Shown here piece after piece: positions 1-7,577 of a stretch of DNA of 11,761 bases. This DNA is from JAICNR01 sp035687725 (GTDB taxonomy: Bacteria; Gemmatimonadota; Gemmatimonadetes; JACCXV01; JAHWKZ01). Below the pieces are notes generated by a model. It did not search any database. It was given only the letters and a program-made list of their open reading frames with translations, and was not told the origin of the DNA. The position numbers and the translations under genes are program-made. Each line of letters begins with the position of its first letter. Position 1 is the first letter of the stretch. Where the stretch lies: assembly GCA_035687725.1 (NCBI GenBank), contig DASRVB010000057.1:1-11761 (forward strand), given 5' to 3'.

Positions 1-1
1 C

Positions 2-1705
2 GCGCTGTACACGACCGAGAGCGGGGGCTTCCTCTGGTGGCGGGACGAGGAATTTCTCTCCAAGACCGAATTCCTGAAGGACCTCGAGCGGATCCACGTC
101 CTCTACCAGCGACACGGCTATTTCGACGCCGAGCTCGTGTCGTGGGAAGTAGCTCCCTCGGGAGACGCCGTGGAGGTGAGCCTCACCGTGTCCGAGGGCG
201 AGCCCACGCGCGTCGACACGCTGGCCATCGAGGGTCTGGATCTGCTGAACGGGGGAGAGCTGACCGCCGAGATGCGCGGCAGGATCCCCCTCCAGCAGGA
301 GGAGGTGTTCAACGAGCCGGACCTGCTGGCGTCGCGCACGGTGCTCGAGAACGAGTTCCAGAACCGGGGCTACGTCTATGCGACCGCGCTGCTGGAGTAT
401 CGGATCGACAAGGACGCCCGGATCGCGTCGGTCACCTACTCGGTCGATGCGGGCGACCAGTACTACATCGGAGAGAGGCGGATCGAGGGGTACGACCCGG
501 ACGACCTGGACCTGATCGAGGGGCAGCTGGAGTTCGCGTCAGGCGAGCTGTACGACCGCCAGGACATCCTCGACAGCCAGCGAAACCTCTATGAGCTGGG
601 TCTCTTCCGCCGTGTCCTGATCGAGCCGCAGCTGGCCTCGGTCCGCGGGGACACGGTCGACGTGCTCGTTTCGGTCGCACCGGCGCCGACCCACGTCGTG
701 CGGGTGGGAGTCGGGTACGGGACCGAGGACCGGATCCGGCTGCGGGCATCCTGGCTCGACCGCAACCTGCTGGGCGGCGCGCGGCAGCTCGAGGTGCGCG
801 GGCAGTATTCCCAGCTCGAGCGCGAAGCAGCGGTGACGTACCGCCAACCGACGTTCCTGCTGCCCGACCTGAACTTCCTTGCCACTGTCTTCCTGCGATT
901 CGAGATCGAGCCCAATTACACGGTCGAGCGTGTGGGCGCGAGTGTGCGCTCGAGCTACCGTCTCAGTCGCCGCTGGCAGGCGCGTGCCGCGCTGACGTCC
1001 GAGCGGGACGAGTTCAGCGAGTTCGACGAGGGTGTGTTGATCCCCGAGCTGGGACGCGAATTCATCAACCCCAGCGGGCTGCTGTATGCGGACATGGGGG
1101 TCTCGTTCGACGGTACGGACTCGCTGTTCGAGCCGTCCCGGGGCTCCATGATCAATCTCTCCCACCAGATCGGCATGCCGGTGCTGGGCGGGGAGTACGC
1201 CTACAACAGGACCACGCTGCTCGTGACCCGCTACCTGGAGGTCCGCGAGGGATGGGTGCTGGCCGGCAAGATCCTGCCCGGGGTCATCTTCGGGTACGGC
1301 GGCGAGAACGATCGCGTGCCGCTGTTCCAGCGCCTGTTCGCGGGCGGGGCGAACAGCGTGCGTGGATACGAGCGGCGCCAGCTGGGTCCCAAGGACGATC
1401 CGAGGGCCTTCGGCCAGGAGCGCGACCCCGAGCCCGTGGGGGGGAGGGCGCTCCTCGAGACGAGCGTCGAGCTCCGTTTCCCGATCCGGGGCAACCTGAG
1501 CGGCGCGGCGTTCGTCGACGCAGGGAACGTGTGGACCGATCCCGACGAGATGGCGTTCGGCGACCTGAAGTACACCCCAGGCGCCGGCATCCGCTATCGC
1601 ACGCCAGTGGGGCCGATACGGCTGGACGTTGCGAGGAAGACATCGAGGGACGAGGACTTTTTGCCGAACTGGGTGTTCCACATATCCATAGGCCCCGCGT
1701 TTTAG
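2..1705 (+). CDS. tamA: Omp85-superfamily outer-membrane protein, TamA/BamA type (5' truncated)
   Basis: The reading frame is open from base 2, so the gene begins before the window; 567 residues are visible. Numbered from that point, residues 1-68 are the end of one POTRA domain (FLKDLERIHVLYQRHGYFDAEL). Two more POTRA domains follow at about 69-152 and 153-229. Residues from about 232 to 567 are a beta barrel of a size that fits 16 strands. The conserved loop-6 motif of Omp85 proteins is present as GGANSVRGY (R454-G455-Y456). The protein ends in phenylalanine (HISIGPAF), as expected for a barrel beta-signal. Omp85 proteins insert beta-barrel proteins into the outer membrane. TamB lies next downstream, so I favour the TamA role over BamA. 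A BamA-like paralogue that works with TamB, as in some phyla, is equally compatible. The missing 5' end should hold the signal peptide and any further POTRA domains. Confidence 0.9.
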   Translation, partial: ALYTTESGGFLWWRDEEFLSKTEFLKDLERIHVLYQRHGYFDAELVSWEVAPSGDAVEVSLTVSEGEPTRVDTLAIEGLDLLNGGELTAEMRGRIPLQQEEVFNEPDLLASRTVLENEFQNRGYVYATALLEYRIDKDARIASVTYSVDAGDQYYIGERRIEGYDPDDLDLIEGQLEFASGELYDRQDILDSQRNLYELGLFRRVLIEPQLASVRGDTVDVLVSVAPAPTHVVRVGVGYGTEDRIRLRASWLDRNLLGGARQLEVRGQYSQLEREAAVTYRQPTFLLPDLNFLATVFLRFEIEPNYTVERVGASVRSSYRLSRRWQARAALTSERDEFSEFDEGVLIPELGREFINPSGLLYADMGVSFDGTDSLFEPSRGSMINLSHQIGMPVLGGEYAYNRTTLLVTRYLEVREGWVLAGKILPGVIFGYGGENDRVPLFQRLFAGGANSVRGYERRQLGPKDDPRAFGQERDPEPVGGRALLETSVELRFPIRGNLSGAAFVDAGNVWTDPDEMAFGDLKYTPGAGIRYRTPVGPIRLDVARKTSRDEDFLPNWVFHISIGPAF

Positions 1706-1706
1706 G

Positions 1707-1730
1707 TCGGTCGGTGAATCGGTCGGTGAA
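1707..1730 (+). repeat. 12-bp tandem duplication just after the tamA stop
   Basis: The unit TCGGTCGGTGAA occurs twice with no gap, at 1707-1718 and 1719-1730. It starts two bases after the TAG stop (1703-1705). The second unit overlaps the left arm of the palindromic repeat at 1721-1795, so the duplication copied part of that arm. It may be replication slippage or a footprint of repeat insertion. Confidence 0.85.
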
Positions 1731-1795
1731 AACGGCCCATCTGCGACGTTGGGCTCCTCGGCGCTCGCCTTGCATCTGGACCGTTTTGACCGACC
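1721..1795 (+). repeat. Palindromic intergenic repeat, copy 1 (short form)
   Basis: The left arm 1721-1735 (GGTCGGTgAAAACGG) pairs with the right arm 1781-1795 (CCGTTTTgACCGACC), 14 of 15 positions; the mismatch is G1728. Pairing continues inward in patches (CCA/TGG, then TGC/GCA). The element lies 15 bp after the tamA stop and about 60 bp before tamB. Its ends match copy 2 (5576-5699): 37 of 40 bases at the left (1721-1760 against 5579-5618) and 28 of 30 at the right (1766-1795 against 5667-5696). Only five bases (1761-1765) lie between these blocks, against 48 in copy 2. It looks like a dispersed REP/MITE-like hairpin element. As RNA it could fold between tamA and tamB and affect decay or termination; that role is inference. 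Confidence 0.85.
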
Positions 1796-1846
1796 TTGCG
1801 TCCATGACAGCAGTATCGCGGGGAGCATGGGCGGCGGTGGCGGGGT

Positions 1847-1852
1847 AAGGGG
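1847..1852 (+). promoter_or_regulatory. Ribosome binding site that decides the tamB start
   Basis: AAGGGG ends five bases before ATG 1858. The alternative in-frame GTG at 1852 overlaps this site, and an in-frame TAA at 1846-1848 excludes anything further upstream. ATG 1858 is therefore preferred. Confidence 0.6.
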
Positions 1853-1857
1853 TGGGG

Positions 1858-4800
1858 ATGCGGATCCTGAGCAAGGTCTTGTTCGTGGTGGCGCTCCTGG
1901 TGGCGCTCGGGGCGCTGGCGATCGTCGGTGGCATGCTGTGGCTGCAGACCCGGTGGGGCGGGGAGTTCGTGCGCGGGCAGATCGAGACCCGGCTCGGAGA
2001 CGCCGTCCACGGGACCGTCCGCGTGGGCCGCGTCCGCGGCAGCATTCTCACCGGCATCACGCTCGACGACCTCGTCATCGAGGACGAGGACGGCGTCCCG
2101 TTCCTGCGGGCCGGCACGGTCCGCGCCAGCTACCGGATCGCGCCGCTCCTCGACAAGCGCATCGCGGTCGATCGCGTGGAACTCGTCCGGCCCGAGATCC
2201 GGCTGATTCGCGGCCCCGACGAGCGCTGGAACTTCCAGAGGATCTTCGCGCGCGAGCCCAGCCCGCCGGGACCCCCCGGATGGGGCTCCTGGCTCCGGAT
2301 CGGCACGATCGAGATCGAGGACGGCCTGGTCGACGTCAAGTTCGCCGAGGGCGGCTGGCCGGTCCTCGACTGGCAGACAAATGAGTTCCGCGACCTCGAC
2401 GGGACGGTCGAGGTCGCGATCTTCTCGCGCGACGAAAGCCTCAAGCGCTTCGCGGCGCGCGATCTCTCCTTCCGCATGACCGGCCCCGAGCTGGACGTCC
2501 TCGACCTCGACGGCGAGGGGATCCTGACGCCGGACAGCCTGGCGCTCAAGGAGATCCGGCTCGAGACGACCGGCACGGAGCTGACCGCGGACGGACACCT
2601 CACCCTGGGTGGCGCCGACTCGCTGGCCCTCGATCTCGACGCTCCCCGGATCTCCCTCGACGAGGCGCGGCGTCTATTCCCGCAGGTCGAGGTCGGTGGG
2701 AGCGCGGCGGTCCGGGCCCGCGTGACCGGCCCGGCGGGCAACCCGTCGCTCGCCATGGAGGAGCTGCGCGTGGACACGGGTACCTCGCGGGTCTCCGGCA
2801 GCGGCAGCGTCGCCAGCCTCGCGAATCCCGTGCTCGAGCTCGATCTGGTGGCGGATCCCCTGGCCCCGGTGGACGTCCGCCAGTACGTGCCGGCGTGGCC
2901 GATCGAGGTGCCCGTCTCGGGACAGATCCGGGTCGCCGGGCCGCCGCGCCAGCTGGCGATCGACGCCGACCTGTCGTCGCCCGCGGGGGGCATCGTCGCG
3001 CGCGGGGATGTCGATCTCCGGCAGGGACTGGCCTACGACGTCGCGGGAACCACGCGCGGCCTCGACGTCGGACGCCTGATCGGCCGCCCCTCCGTCGATC
3101 TGGTACTGACCGGCGACTACGCGATAGACGGCCGCGGGACGAGCGAGCGGGAGCTGGACGCCGAGGTCGCTTTCGAGCTCGGCCGGTCCCGGATCTATCG
3201 CTGGGACGTGCTCTCCGGCGAGACGCGCGGGCGAATCGTGGGCCGCGAGTATCGGGCGGATACCGTGCAGGTGCGCCTCCCCGCGAGCGTCCTGCGGGGG
3301 GAGGGGACGTTCGGGCTCGCCCGCGACGGCCTCATCGACGCGAGCATGGACCTCGAGAGCGAGAACCTGGGCGAGGTCTGGCCCGGGATCGGCGAGATCT
3401 CGACCCGCGCACGCGCGGACGTGGAGCTGACGGGCACGTACCGGAGCTTCGACGCGACCGGGGATCTCGTGGCGGCCGATCTCGTCTACGGCGGCTTCCG
3501 CGCGGACTCCTTCGTCGGCGACGTGCAGATGACGGGCGTCGGCGCGGCCTTTGACATGCACGCCGACGGCACGTTCCACATGCTGTCGGCCGCCGGCGTC
3601 CAGGCCGATACCGCGGCCGTGACCCTCGAGTACGCCGAGTCGCGGATCGAGATGGTGGCGGACGTCGATCTCGCGGCGGAGGGATCGGCGGCGAGCGTCG
3701 TCGGCGCGATCGACTTCTCGGGCCCGGTCACCGAGACGCGGCTGACGAGCCTGATCTACACCACGCCGGACGGGACGTGGCGGATGGAGGAGGGGAGCGA
3801 ACTCGTGCTGGCGGGTGGGCGCGTGACCGCGAGCAACCTGCGGGTGACCCAGGACGGCCAGACGCTACGCGCGGAGGGCGTCTTCGCCTTCGAGGGGGAG
3901 TCCGACCTCCAATTCGCCGCCGAGAACATCCAGCTCGAGGACGTCGCCCGGCTGGGCGGGCAGCCGGCGGGAGACTGGCAGGGGATCGCCAACGTCTCCG
4001 GCACGCTCCGGGGTACGCGGCAGTCGCCGGTCATCGACGCCAGCGGGCAGGTGTCGAGCGGCATGATCCGCGGCTTCCGCTTCCACAGCATCGGCGGCGA
4101 GATGAGCTACGCCGACGAGATCGCCGCGATCGACCTGACGATCGCCACGCCGACCGAAGAGCATCGCCTGGTCGCGACCGGGACGGTGCCCATCGACCTG
4201 TCGCTCGCGTCGGTGGCCGACCGGCTTCCCGAGCGGCCCGTCGACCTCCAGATCCGCGGCGAGAACACGGATCTCTCGATCCTGGCCGCCATCATTCCCG
4301 GGCTGACCGATCTGGAGGGCCCGGTGGACATCCGCGTCGACATCACCGGGACGAGCGGGGCTCCGCGCTTCGCGGGGGCGGCGGTCCTCGACGGCGGGTC
4401 GTTGACGATCCCCCAGACCGGAGTGACGTACGAGGATCTGCGCGGGACGATCACGTTCGACAACGACCAGATCTCGATCGACGCATTGACCGGCACCGAC
4501 GGCGCTCGTGGGACATTCGAGATAGGCGGTCGGGTCGAGATGCAGGACCTGCGCTTGGGAAACCTCGACATGCAGATGAACGCGACCGACCTGCAGGTGA
4601 TGGACCTGAGCCGCCAGGACGTCCAGGTGCACGCCGCGATCGCGGTCAGCGGCACCACCTCGGAGCCCGTCCTGACGGGGCGCGTGGTCGTCGACGAGGC
4701 CATCTATCGCATGCCGGAGCGCAGGAACAAGGAGGTCATCGATCTCGACGAAGCGGTCATCTACGTCGACATTCCGGGAGTGACCCGTTCCGACGAGACC

Positions 4801-5571
4801 GTCGAGAGGTCGCCTTCGCTGTGGGACCGCAGCCGGCTCGACATAGAGATCGAGGTGACGGACGACGCGATCCTCTCCTCCAGCAACATGCGCGTGGAGA
4901 TCTCCGGCGACCTGTCGCTGTTCAAGCCGCCGCAGAGCCCGATGCCGACGCTGTCCGGCACGCTCCAGGTCAGGCGCGGGTTCTACGAGGAGTTCGGCAA
5001 GCGGTTCACGATCGACGGCGGGGAGGTCTTCTTCTATGGGACGCCGGAGCTGAACCCGGGCCTCCACATCGTGGCCTCGAACTCCATCGAGGGGGTTCAG
5101 GGGGTCGGGGACGTGCTGGTCCAGATCACCGTCGGGGGAACGCTGCAGAACCCGACCATCGACCTGACGTCGACGCCCCCCTACGAGAAGTCCGAGATCA
5201 TCGCCCTCGCGCTCTTCGGCACGCCGACGCCGAGCGCCGGGCAGCAGGGACAGTTCACCGAGACCGTGCGCGATCTCGTGACCGGCACCGCGGCGTCGTC
5301 GATTCTCCGCAACACGCTGACCAGCGAGCTGAATCTGGACGTGATCGAGATCTCGCAGCGGCAGCTCGAGGAGGGCGACAGCGCGACTCTGTTCCGCGTC
5401 GGCAAGTTCATCAGCCCCGATGTCTTCGTGTCGTTCGAGCAGCAGGTCGGCGGTCAGGAGGATCATCAGGCGGTCGGCGTGCGCTATCAGATGACGGACC
5501 TGTTCAGCGTGGAGGCGACGGTGGGCTCGCGCGAATCCGGCGTCGATCTGTTCTGGGAGTATACATATTAG
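1858..5571 (+). CDS. tamB: TamB-family translocation/assembly protein (DUF490)
   Basis: The 1237-residue protein is close to the usual TamB length (about 1260 in E. coli). Residues 4-29 form one N-terminal membrane anchor (KVLFVVALLVALGALAIVGG), placing the rest in the periplasm. Residues 30-130 have the AsmA/TamB-like opening: a short link, then DLVIEDEDG and VELVRPEIRLI. The long middle is repetitive beta structure with regularly spaced V-x-G-x and L-x-L-D elements, as expected for the lipid-binding beta-taco groove. The C-terminal 300 or so residues match the DUF490 domain: GGEVFFYGTPELNPGLHIVA, then VGGTLQNPTIDL, then PPYEKSEIIALALFG near residue 1107. The protein ends FWEYTY, an aromatic terminus. 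TamB bridges the inner membrane to an Omp85 partner and acts in outer-membrane protein assembly and phospholipid transport. It follows tamA after 152 bp, so cotranscription is likely. Palindromic repeats lie on both sides of it. Confidence 0.95.
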   Translation: MRILSKVLFVVALLVALGALAIVGGMLWLQTRWGGEFVRGQIETRLGDAVHGTVRVGRVRGSILTGITLDDLVIEDEDGVPFLRAGTVRASYRIAPLLDKRIAVDRVELVRPEIRLIRGPDERWNFQRIFAREPSPPGPPGWGSWLRIGTIEIEDGLVDVKFAEGGWPVLDWQTNEFRDLDGTVEVAIFSRDESLKRFAARDLSFRMTGPELDVLDLDGEGILTPDSLALKEIRLETTGTELTADGHLTLGGADSLALDLDAPRISLDEARRLFPQVEVGGSAAVRARVTGPAGNPSLAMEELRVDTGTSRVSGSGSVASLANPVLELDLVADPLAPVDVRQYVPAWPIEVPVSGQIRVAGPPRQLAIDADLSSPAGGIVARGDVDLRQGLAYDVAGTTRGLDVGRLIGRPSVDLVLTGDYAIDGRGTSERELDAEVAFELGRSRIYRWDVLSGETRGRIVGREYRADTVQVRLPASVLRGEGTFGLARDGLIDASMDLESENLGEVWPGIGEISTRARADVELTGTYRSFDATGDLVAADLVYGGFRADSFVGDVQMTGVGAAFDMHADGTFHMLSAAGVQADTAAVTLEYAESRIEMVADVDLAAEGSAASVVGAIDFSGPVTETRLTSLIYTTPDGTWRMEEGSELVLAGGRVTASNLRVTQDGQTLRAEGVFAFEGESDLQFAAENIQLEDVARLGGQPAGDWQGIANVSGTLRGTRQSPVIDASGQVSSGMIRGFRFHSIGGEMSYADEIAAIDLTIATPTEEHRLVATGTVPIDLSLASVADRLPERPVDLQIRGENTDLSILAAIIPGLTDLEGPVDIRVDITGTSGAPRFAGAAVLDGGSLTIPQTGVTYEDLRGTITFDNDQISIDALTGTDGARGTFEIGGRVEMQDLRLGNLDMQMNATDLQVMDLSRQDVQVHAAIAVSGTTSEPVLTGRVVVDEAIYRMPERRNKEVIDLDEAVIYVDIPGVTRSDETVERSPSLWDRSRLDIEIEVTDDAILSSSNMRVEISGDLSLFKPPQSPMPTLSGTLQVRRGFYEEFGKRFTIDGGEVFFYGTPELNPGLHIVASNSIEGVQGVGDVLVQITVGGTLQNPTIDLTSTPPYEKSEIIALALFGTPTPSAGQQGQFTETVRDLVTGTAASSILRNTLTSELNLDVIEISQRQLEEGDSATLFRVGKFISPDVFVSFEQQVGGQEDHQAVGVRYQMTDLFSVEATVGSRESGVDLFWEYTY

Positions 5572-5575
5572 GTGG

Positions 5576-5699
5576 GTGGATCGATGAAAACGGCCCATCT
5601 GCGGCGTTGGGCTCCTCGTGTCTTCCTGCGGCGTACAGTCGTACGCCTCGGAATCCACTCGTCGCCCGCCTTGCATCTGGACCGTTTTGATCGATCCAC
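5576..5699 (+). repeat. Palindromic intergenic repeat, copy 2 (long form)
   Basis: The left arm 5576-5593 (GTGGATCGATgAAAACGG) pairs with the right arm 5682-5699 (CCGTTTTgATCGATCCAC), 17 of 18 positions. The single mismatch, G5586, sits where copy 1 also has its mismatch. The interior holds a separate perfect hairpin, GGCGTAC-AGTC-GTACGCC, at 5630-5647. The element starts four bases after the tamB stop and has the same orientation as copy 1. Relative to copy 1, the outer stem differs at two base pairs, and both arms change together (G-C in copy 1, A-T in copy 2). This could be a mobile REP/MITE-like element, an RNA stabiliser at the tamB 3' end, or both. The run of T in the right arm is too short and wrongly placed for a typical intrinsic terminator. 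Confidence 0.88.
5630..5647 (+). repeat. Inner hairpin nested in repeat copy 2
   Basis: This is a perfect 7-bp inverted repeat (GGCGTAC/GTACGCC) with a 4-base loop (AGTC) near the centre of the long palindrome. It is absent from copy 1, so copy 2 would fold as a long stem capped by a second hairpin. Confidence 0.75.
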
Positions 5700-5794
5700 G
5701 ACGATTCCATCGCTCTCCTTGGGCACGCTCCACCCCACACCAATCCTCCGTCGCCGACCGGCGCTTCGCGAGGGACCTGGAGAGGGGATTGGGG

Positions 5795-5800
5795 TATAAT
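5795..5800 (+). promoter_or_regulatory. Putative -10 box for leaderless htpX transcription
   Basis: A perfect TATAAT sits six bases before ATG 5807, so a transcript starting at the usual distance would begin at or next to the ATG. No Shine-Dalgarno sequence is seen close to that ATG. No good TTGACA-like -35 is found 16-18 bp upstream. The box lies inside a 6-bp inverted repeat, GGGATT-N7-AATCCC (5785-5803). Confidence 0.5.
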
Positions 5801-5806
5801 CCCGGT

Positions 5807-6637
5807 ATGAACATGCTGAAGACGGTGTTGCTGATGACGGTGCTGACCGCCGCGCTCGTTCTGGTGGGCGGTTGGGTCGGCGGGGAGGGCGGCGCGCTGG
5901 TGGCGCTCGTGGTGGCCGGCGCGATGAACTTCGGATCGTACTTCTTCTCGGACAAGATCGTGCTCCGCATGTACCGCGCGCGCGAGGTGACGCGCGCGGA
6001 GGCGCCGGTCCTCTACGAGGTGGTGGAGTCGCTGTCGCGGCGCGCCGGGCTCCCGGTTCCCCGCGTGGCGATCATCCCGGGCCAGCAGCCCAATGCCTTC
6101 GCTACGGGACGGAATCCGGAGCACGCGGTGGTGGCGGCGACGGAGGGGATCCTGCAGATCCTCGACCGCGACGAGATCGAAGGCGTGATGGCCCACGAGC
6201 TGGCGCACGTCCGGCACCGCGACATGCTGATCTCGAGCGTGGCCGCGACGCTGGCGGGCGCGATCATGGTGCTGGCGCGTTTCGGGCTCTTCTTCGGCGG
6301 CGGGGACCGCGACCGCGGCGGTGGCGCGCTGGCGCTCGTCGTCGTGATCCTGGCGCCAATCGCGGCCATGATCATCCAGGCGGCGATCAGCCGGTCGCGC
6401 GAGTTCGCGGCCGATTCGGGTGGGGCGGAGATCAGCGGCAAGCCGAGAGCGCTCGCGTCCGCGCTCCGGAAGCTGGAGGCGACGGCGAAGCGCGTGCCGC
6501 TCCAGGGAAACCCGGCCACCGCGCACATGTTCATCGTCCACCCGTTCCGGGGTGGCGGGATCGGCAAGCTGTTCAGCACCCACCCGCCCACGGAAGAGCG
6601 CGTGGAGCGGCTCCTGCAGATGCGCGGCCTCGGATAG
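5807..6637 (+). CDS. htpX: Membrane zinc metalloprotease HtpX
   Basis: This 276-residue M48B-family protease degrades misfolded or damaged inner-membrane proteins. Two membrane segments lie near the N-terminus (about 4-25 and 27-44), followed by the family motif NFGSYFFSDKIVLRMY. The catalytic zinc motif HELAH is at 130-134, and the third ligand is expected at E199 in SREFAAD. Two further hydrophobic segments lie at about 142-163 and 174-194. The family signature PNAFATGRNPEHAVVAAT and the C-terminal THPPTEERVERL are also present. The start MNMLKTVLLM resembles other HtpX starts, and ATG 5807 lies right behind a TATAAT box. The frame stays open upstream, so the start rests on homology and this promoter. 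The lipid kinase gene follows after 37 bases and is probably cotranscribed. Nothing essential is missing. Confidence 0.95.
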   Translation: MNMLKTVLLMTVLTAALVLVGGWVGGEGGALVALVVAGAMNFGSYFFSDKIVLRMYRAREVTRAEAPVLYEVVESLSRRAGLPVPRVAIIPGQQPNAFATGRNPEHAVVAATEGILQILDRDEIEGVMAHELAHVRHRDMLISSVAATLAGAIMVLARFGLFFGGGDRDRGGGALALVVVILAPIAAMIIQAAISRSREFAADSGGAEISGKPRALASALRKLEATAKRVPLQGNPATAHMFIVHPFRGGGIGKLFSTHPPTEERVERLLQMRGLG

Positions 6638-6662
6638 CACCCGGAAGCTCGCGCCCGGCAAC

Positions 6663-6667
6663 GGAAG
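6663..6667 (+). promoter_or_regulatory. Shine-Dalgarno GGAAG in front of a CTG start
   Basis: GGAAG ends seven bases before CTG 6675. In this frame there is no ATG, GTG or TTG between the htpX stop and the conserved start of the protein. This site is therefore the main support for CTG initiation of the lipid kinase. Confidence 0.6.
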
Positions 6668-6674
6668 CATCCCC

Positions 6675-7577
6675 CTGCGCATCGCCGTCGTTTACAATCC
6701 GGTCGCCGGACGTGGCGCGGGAAGGCAGGCGGCCGCCCGGTTGGCGGCCGTGGCGGCCTCGCGCGGGGACCGGATCGACCTGCTGGGAACGGGCCGGACG
6801 ATGGACGCCCGGACCGCGGCAAGGAAGGCCGCGGAGTCGGGCGCGGAGCGGGTGATCGCGATCGGCGGGGACGGAACCGTGGTCGAGGCGGCCGCCGGCC
6901 TGCTCGCGGTGCCTGAGCCGCCCCCGCTCGCCATCGTCCCCCAGGGGACCGCGAACCTCCTCGCTCTCAACCTCGGTGTTCCCCACGACCGGGAGTCGGC
7001 GATCCGGACGGCGTTCTCGGGCGGGGTCGGATGGATCGACTGCGGGCGCGCGAACGGGGAGCCGTTCCTGATCGCCGTCGGCGCCGGCGTGCACGCGGAC
7101 GTGATCGCGCGCGCCGACCGGAGCTCCAAGCGGCGCTGGGGCGTTGCGGCCTATGGAATCGCCGGCTGGCAAGCAACGCGCGGGATTACTCCGGCCCGCT
7201 TCGCCGTCCAGATCGACGGCGAGGAGTTCGAGATCGAGGCCACGACCGTGCAGGTGATGAACGTCGCCTCGGTGATCCGCCGCGGCTGGGACTTCGCGCG
7301 CGGCGTCTCTCCCATCGACGGGATCCTCGACGTGGTCGCCCACCGGGCCTCGACGCTCGCCGAGCAGATCGTGACCGCCGCCGCGGTGGTTCGCGGGGCG
7401 CCGACCGCTACCGACCTCGTCGTCCACCGCCGCGGGAGTCGGGTGCGGATCGACGTCGATCCCCCCGTGACCGTGCAGCGCGACGGGGAGGTCGCAGGTC
7501 GGACGCCGGTCGAGATCGACGTCCTTCCTCGGGCGCTGCCGGTCGTCCTTCCGGAGGGCAGTCCCTGGACATCGTGA
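6675..7577 (+). CDS. Diacylglycerol-kinase-family lipid kinase (YegS/BmrU type), probable CTG start
   Basis: This 300-residue protein phosphorylates a lipid alcohol, probably diacylglycerol or a related lipid, with ATP at the inner membrane. The catalytic domain has all expected motifs: NPVAGRG (8-14), the nucleotide-binding GGDGTVVE (64-71) and PQGTANLLA (89-97). The C-terminal beta-rich domain follows, ending near TPVEIDVLP. Family members commonly begin like MRIAVVYNPVAGRG, which places the start at CTG 6675, seven bases after GGAAG. The nearest conventional in-frame start is GTG 6552, which would overlap htpX by 86 bases and add about 41 arginine- and serine-rich residues that look like a shadow frame. 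The exact substrate cannot be read from the sequence. Its 3' end overlaps the next small gene by 13 bases if that gene starts at CTG 7565. Confidence 0.9.
   Translation: MRIAVVYNPVAGRGAGRQAAARLAAVAASRGDRIDLLGTGRTMDARTAARKAAESGAERVIAIGGDGTVVEAAAGLLAVPEPPPLAIVPQGTANLLALNLGVPHDRESAIRTAFSGGVGWIDCGRANGEPFLIAVGAGVHADVIARADRSSKRRWGVAAYGIAGWQATRGITPARFAVQIDGEEFEIEATTVQVMNVASVIRRGWDFARGVSPIDGILDVVAHRASTLAEQIVTAAAVVRGAPTATDLVVHRRGSRVRIDVDPPVTVQRDGEVAGRTPVEIDVLPRALPVVLPEGSPWTS
7553..7557 (+). promoter_or_regulatory. Shine-Dalgarno GGAGG in front of a CTG start
   Basis: GGAGG lies inside the 3' end of the lipid kinase gene, seven bases before CTG 7565. The competing GTG 7574 is 16 bases away, which is too far for normal use. 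Confidence 0.55.

Noticed and set aside
1721..1795. Repeat copy 1 as an intrinsic terminator between tamA and tamB
   Set aside because: The T run lies inside the right arm rather than after the stem, and tamB would then need its own promoter, which I cannot see.
3777..5690. 637-codon plus-strand frame inside tamB
   Set aside because: Rich in Arg, Gly, Asp and Pro, it is an out-of-frame reading of tamB and has no plausible start.
1721..5699. tamB as cargo of a composite transposon between the two repeats
   Set aside because: No transposase is present, the repeats are in direct orientation with differing sizes, and tamB sits in its normal place next to an Omp85 gene.
5572..5799. 75-codon frame over repeat copy 2
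   Set aside because: It is made mostly of the palindrome sequence and has no homology or ribosome binding site. The repeat explains the sequence better.
3865..5970. Long minus-strand open frame (701 codons) opposite tamB and the following spacer
   Set aside because: It is a shadow of tamB. It runs through the palindromic repeat and into htpX without respecting gene boundaries.
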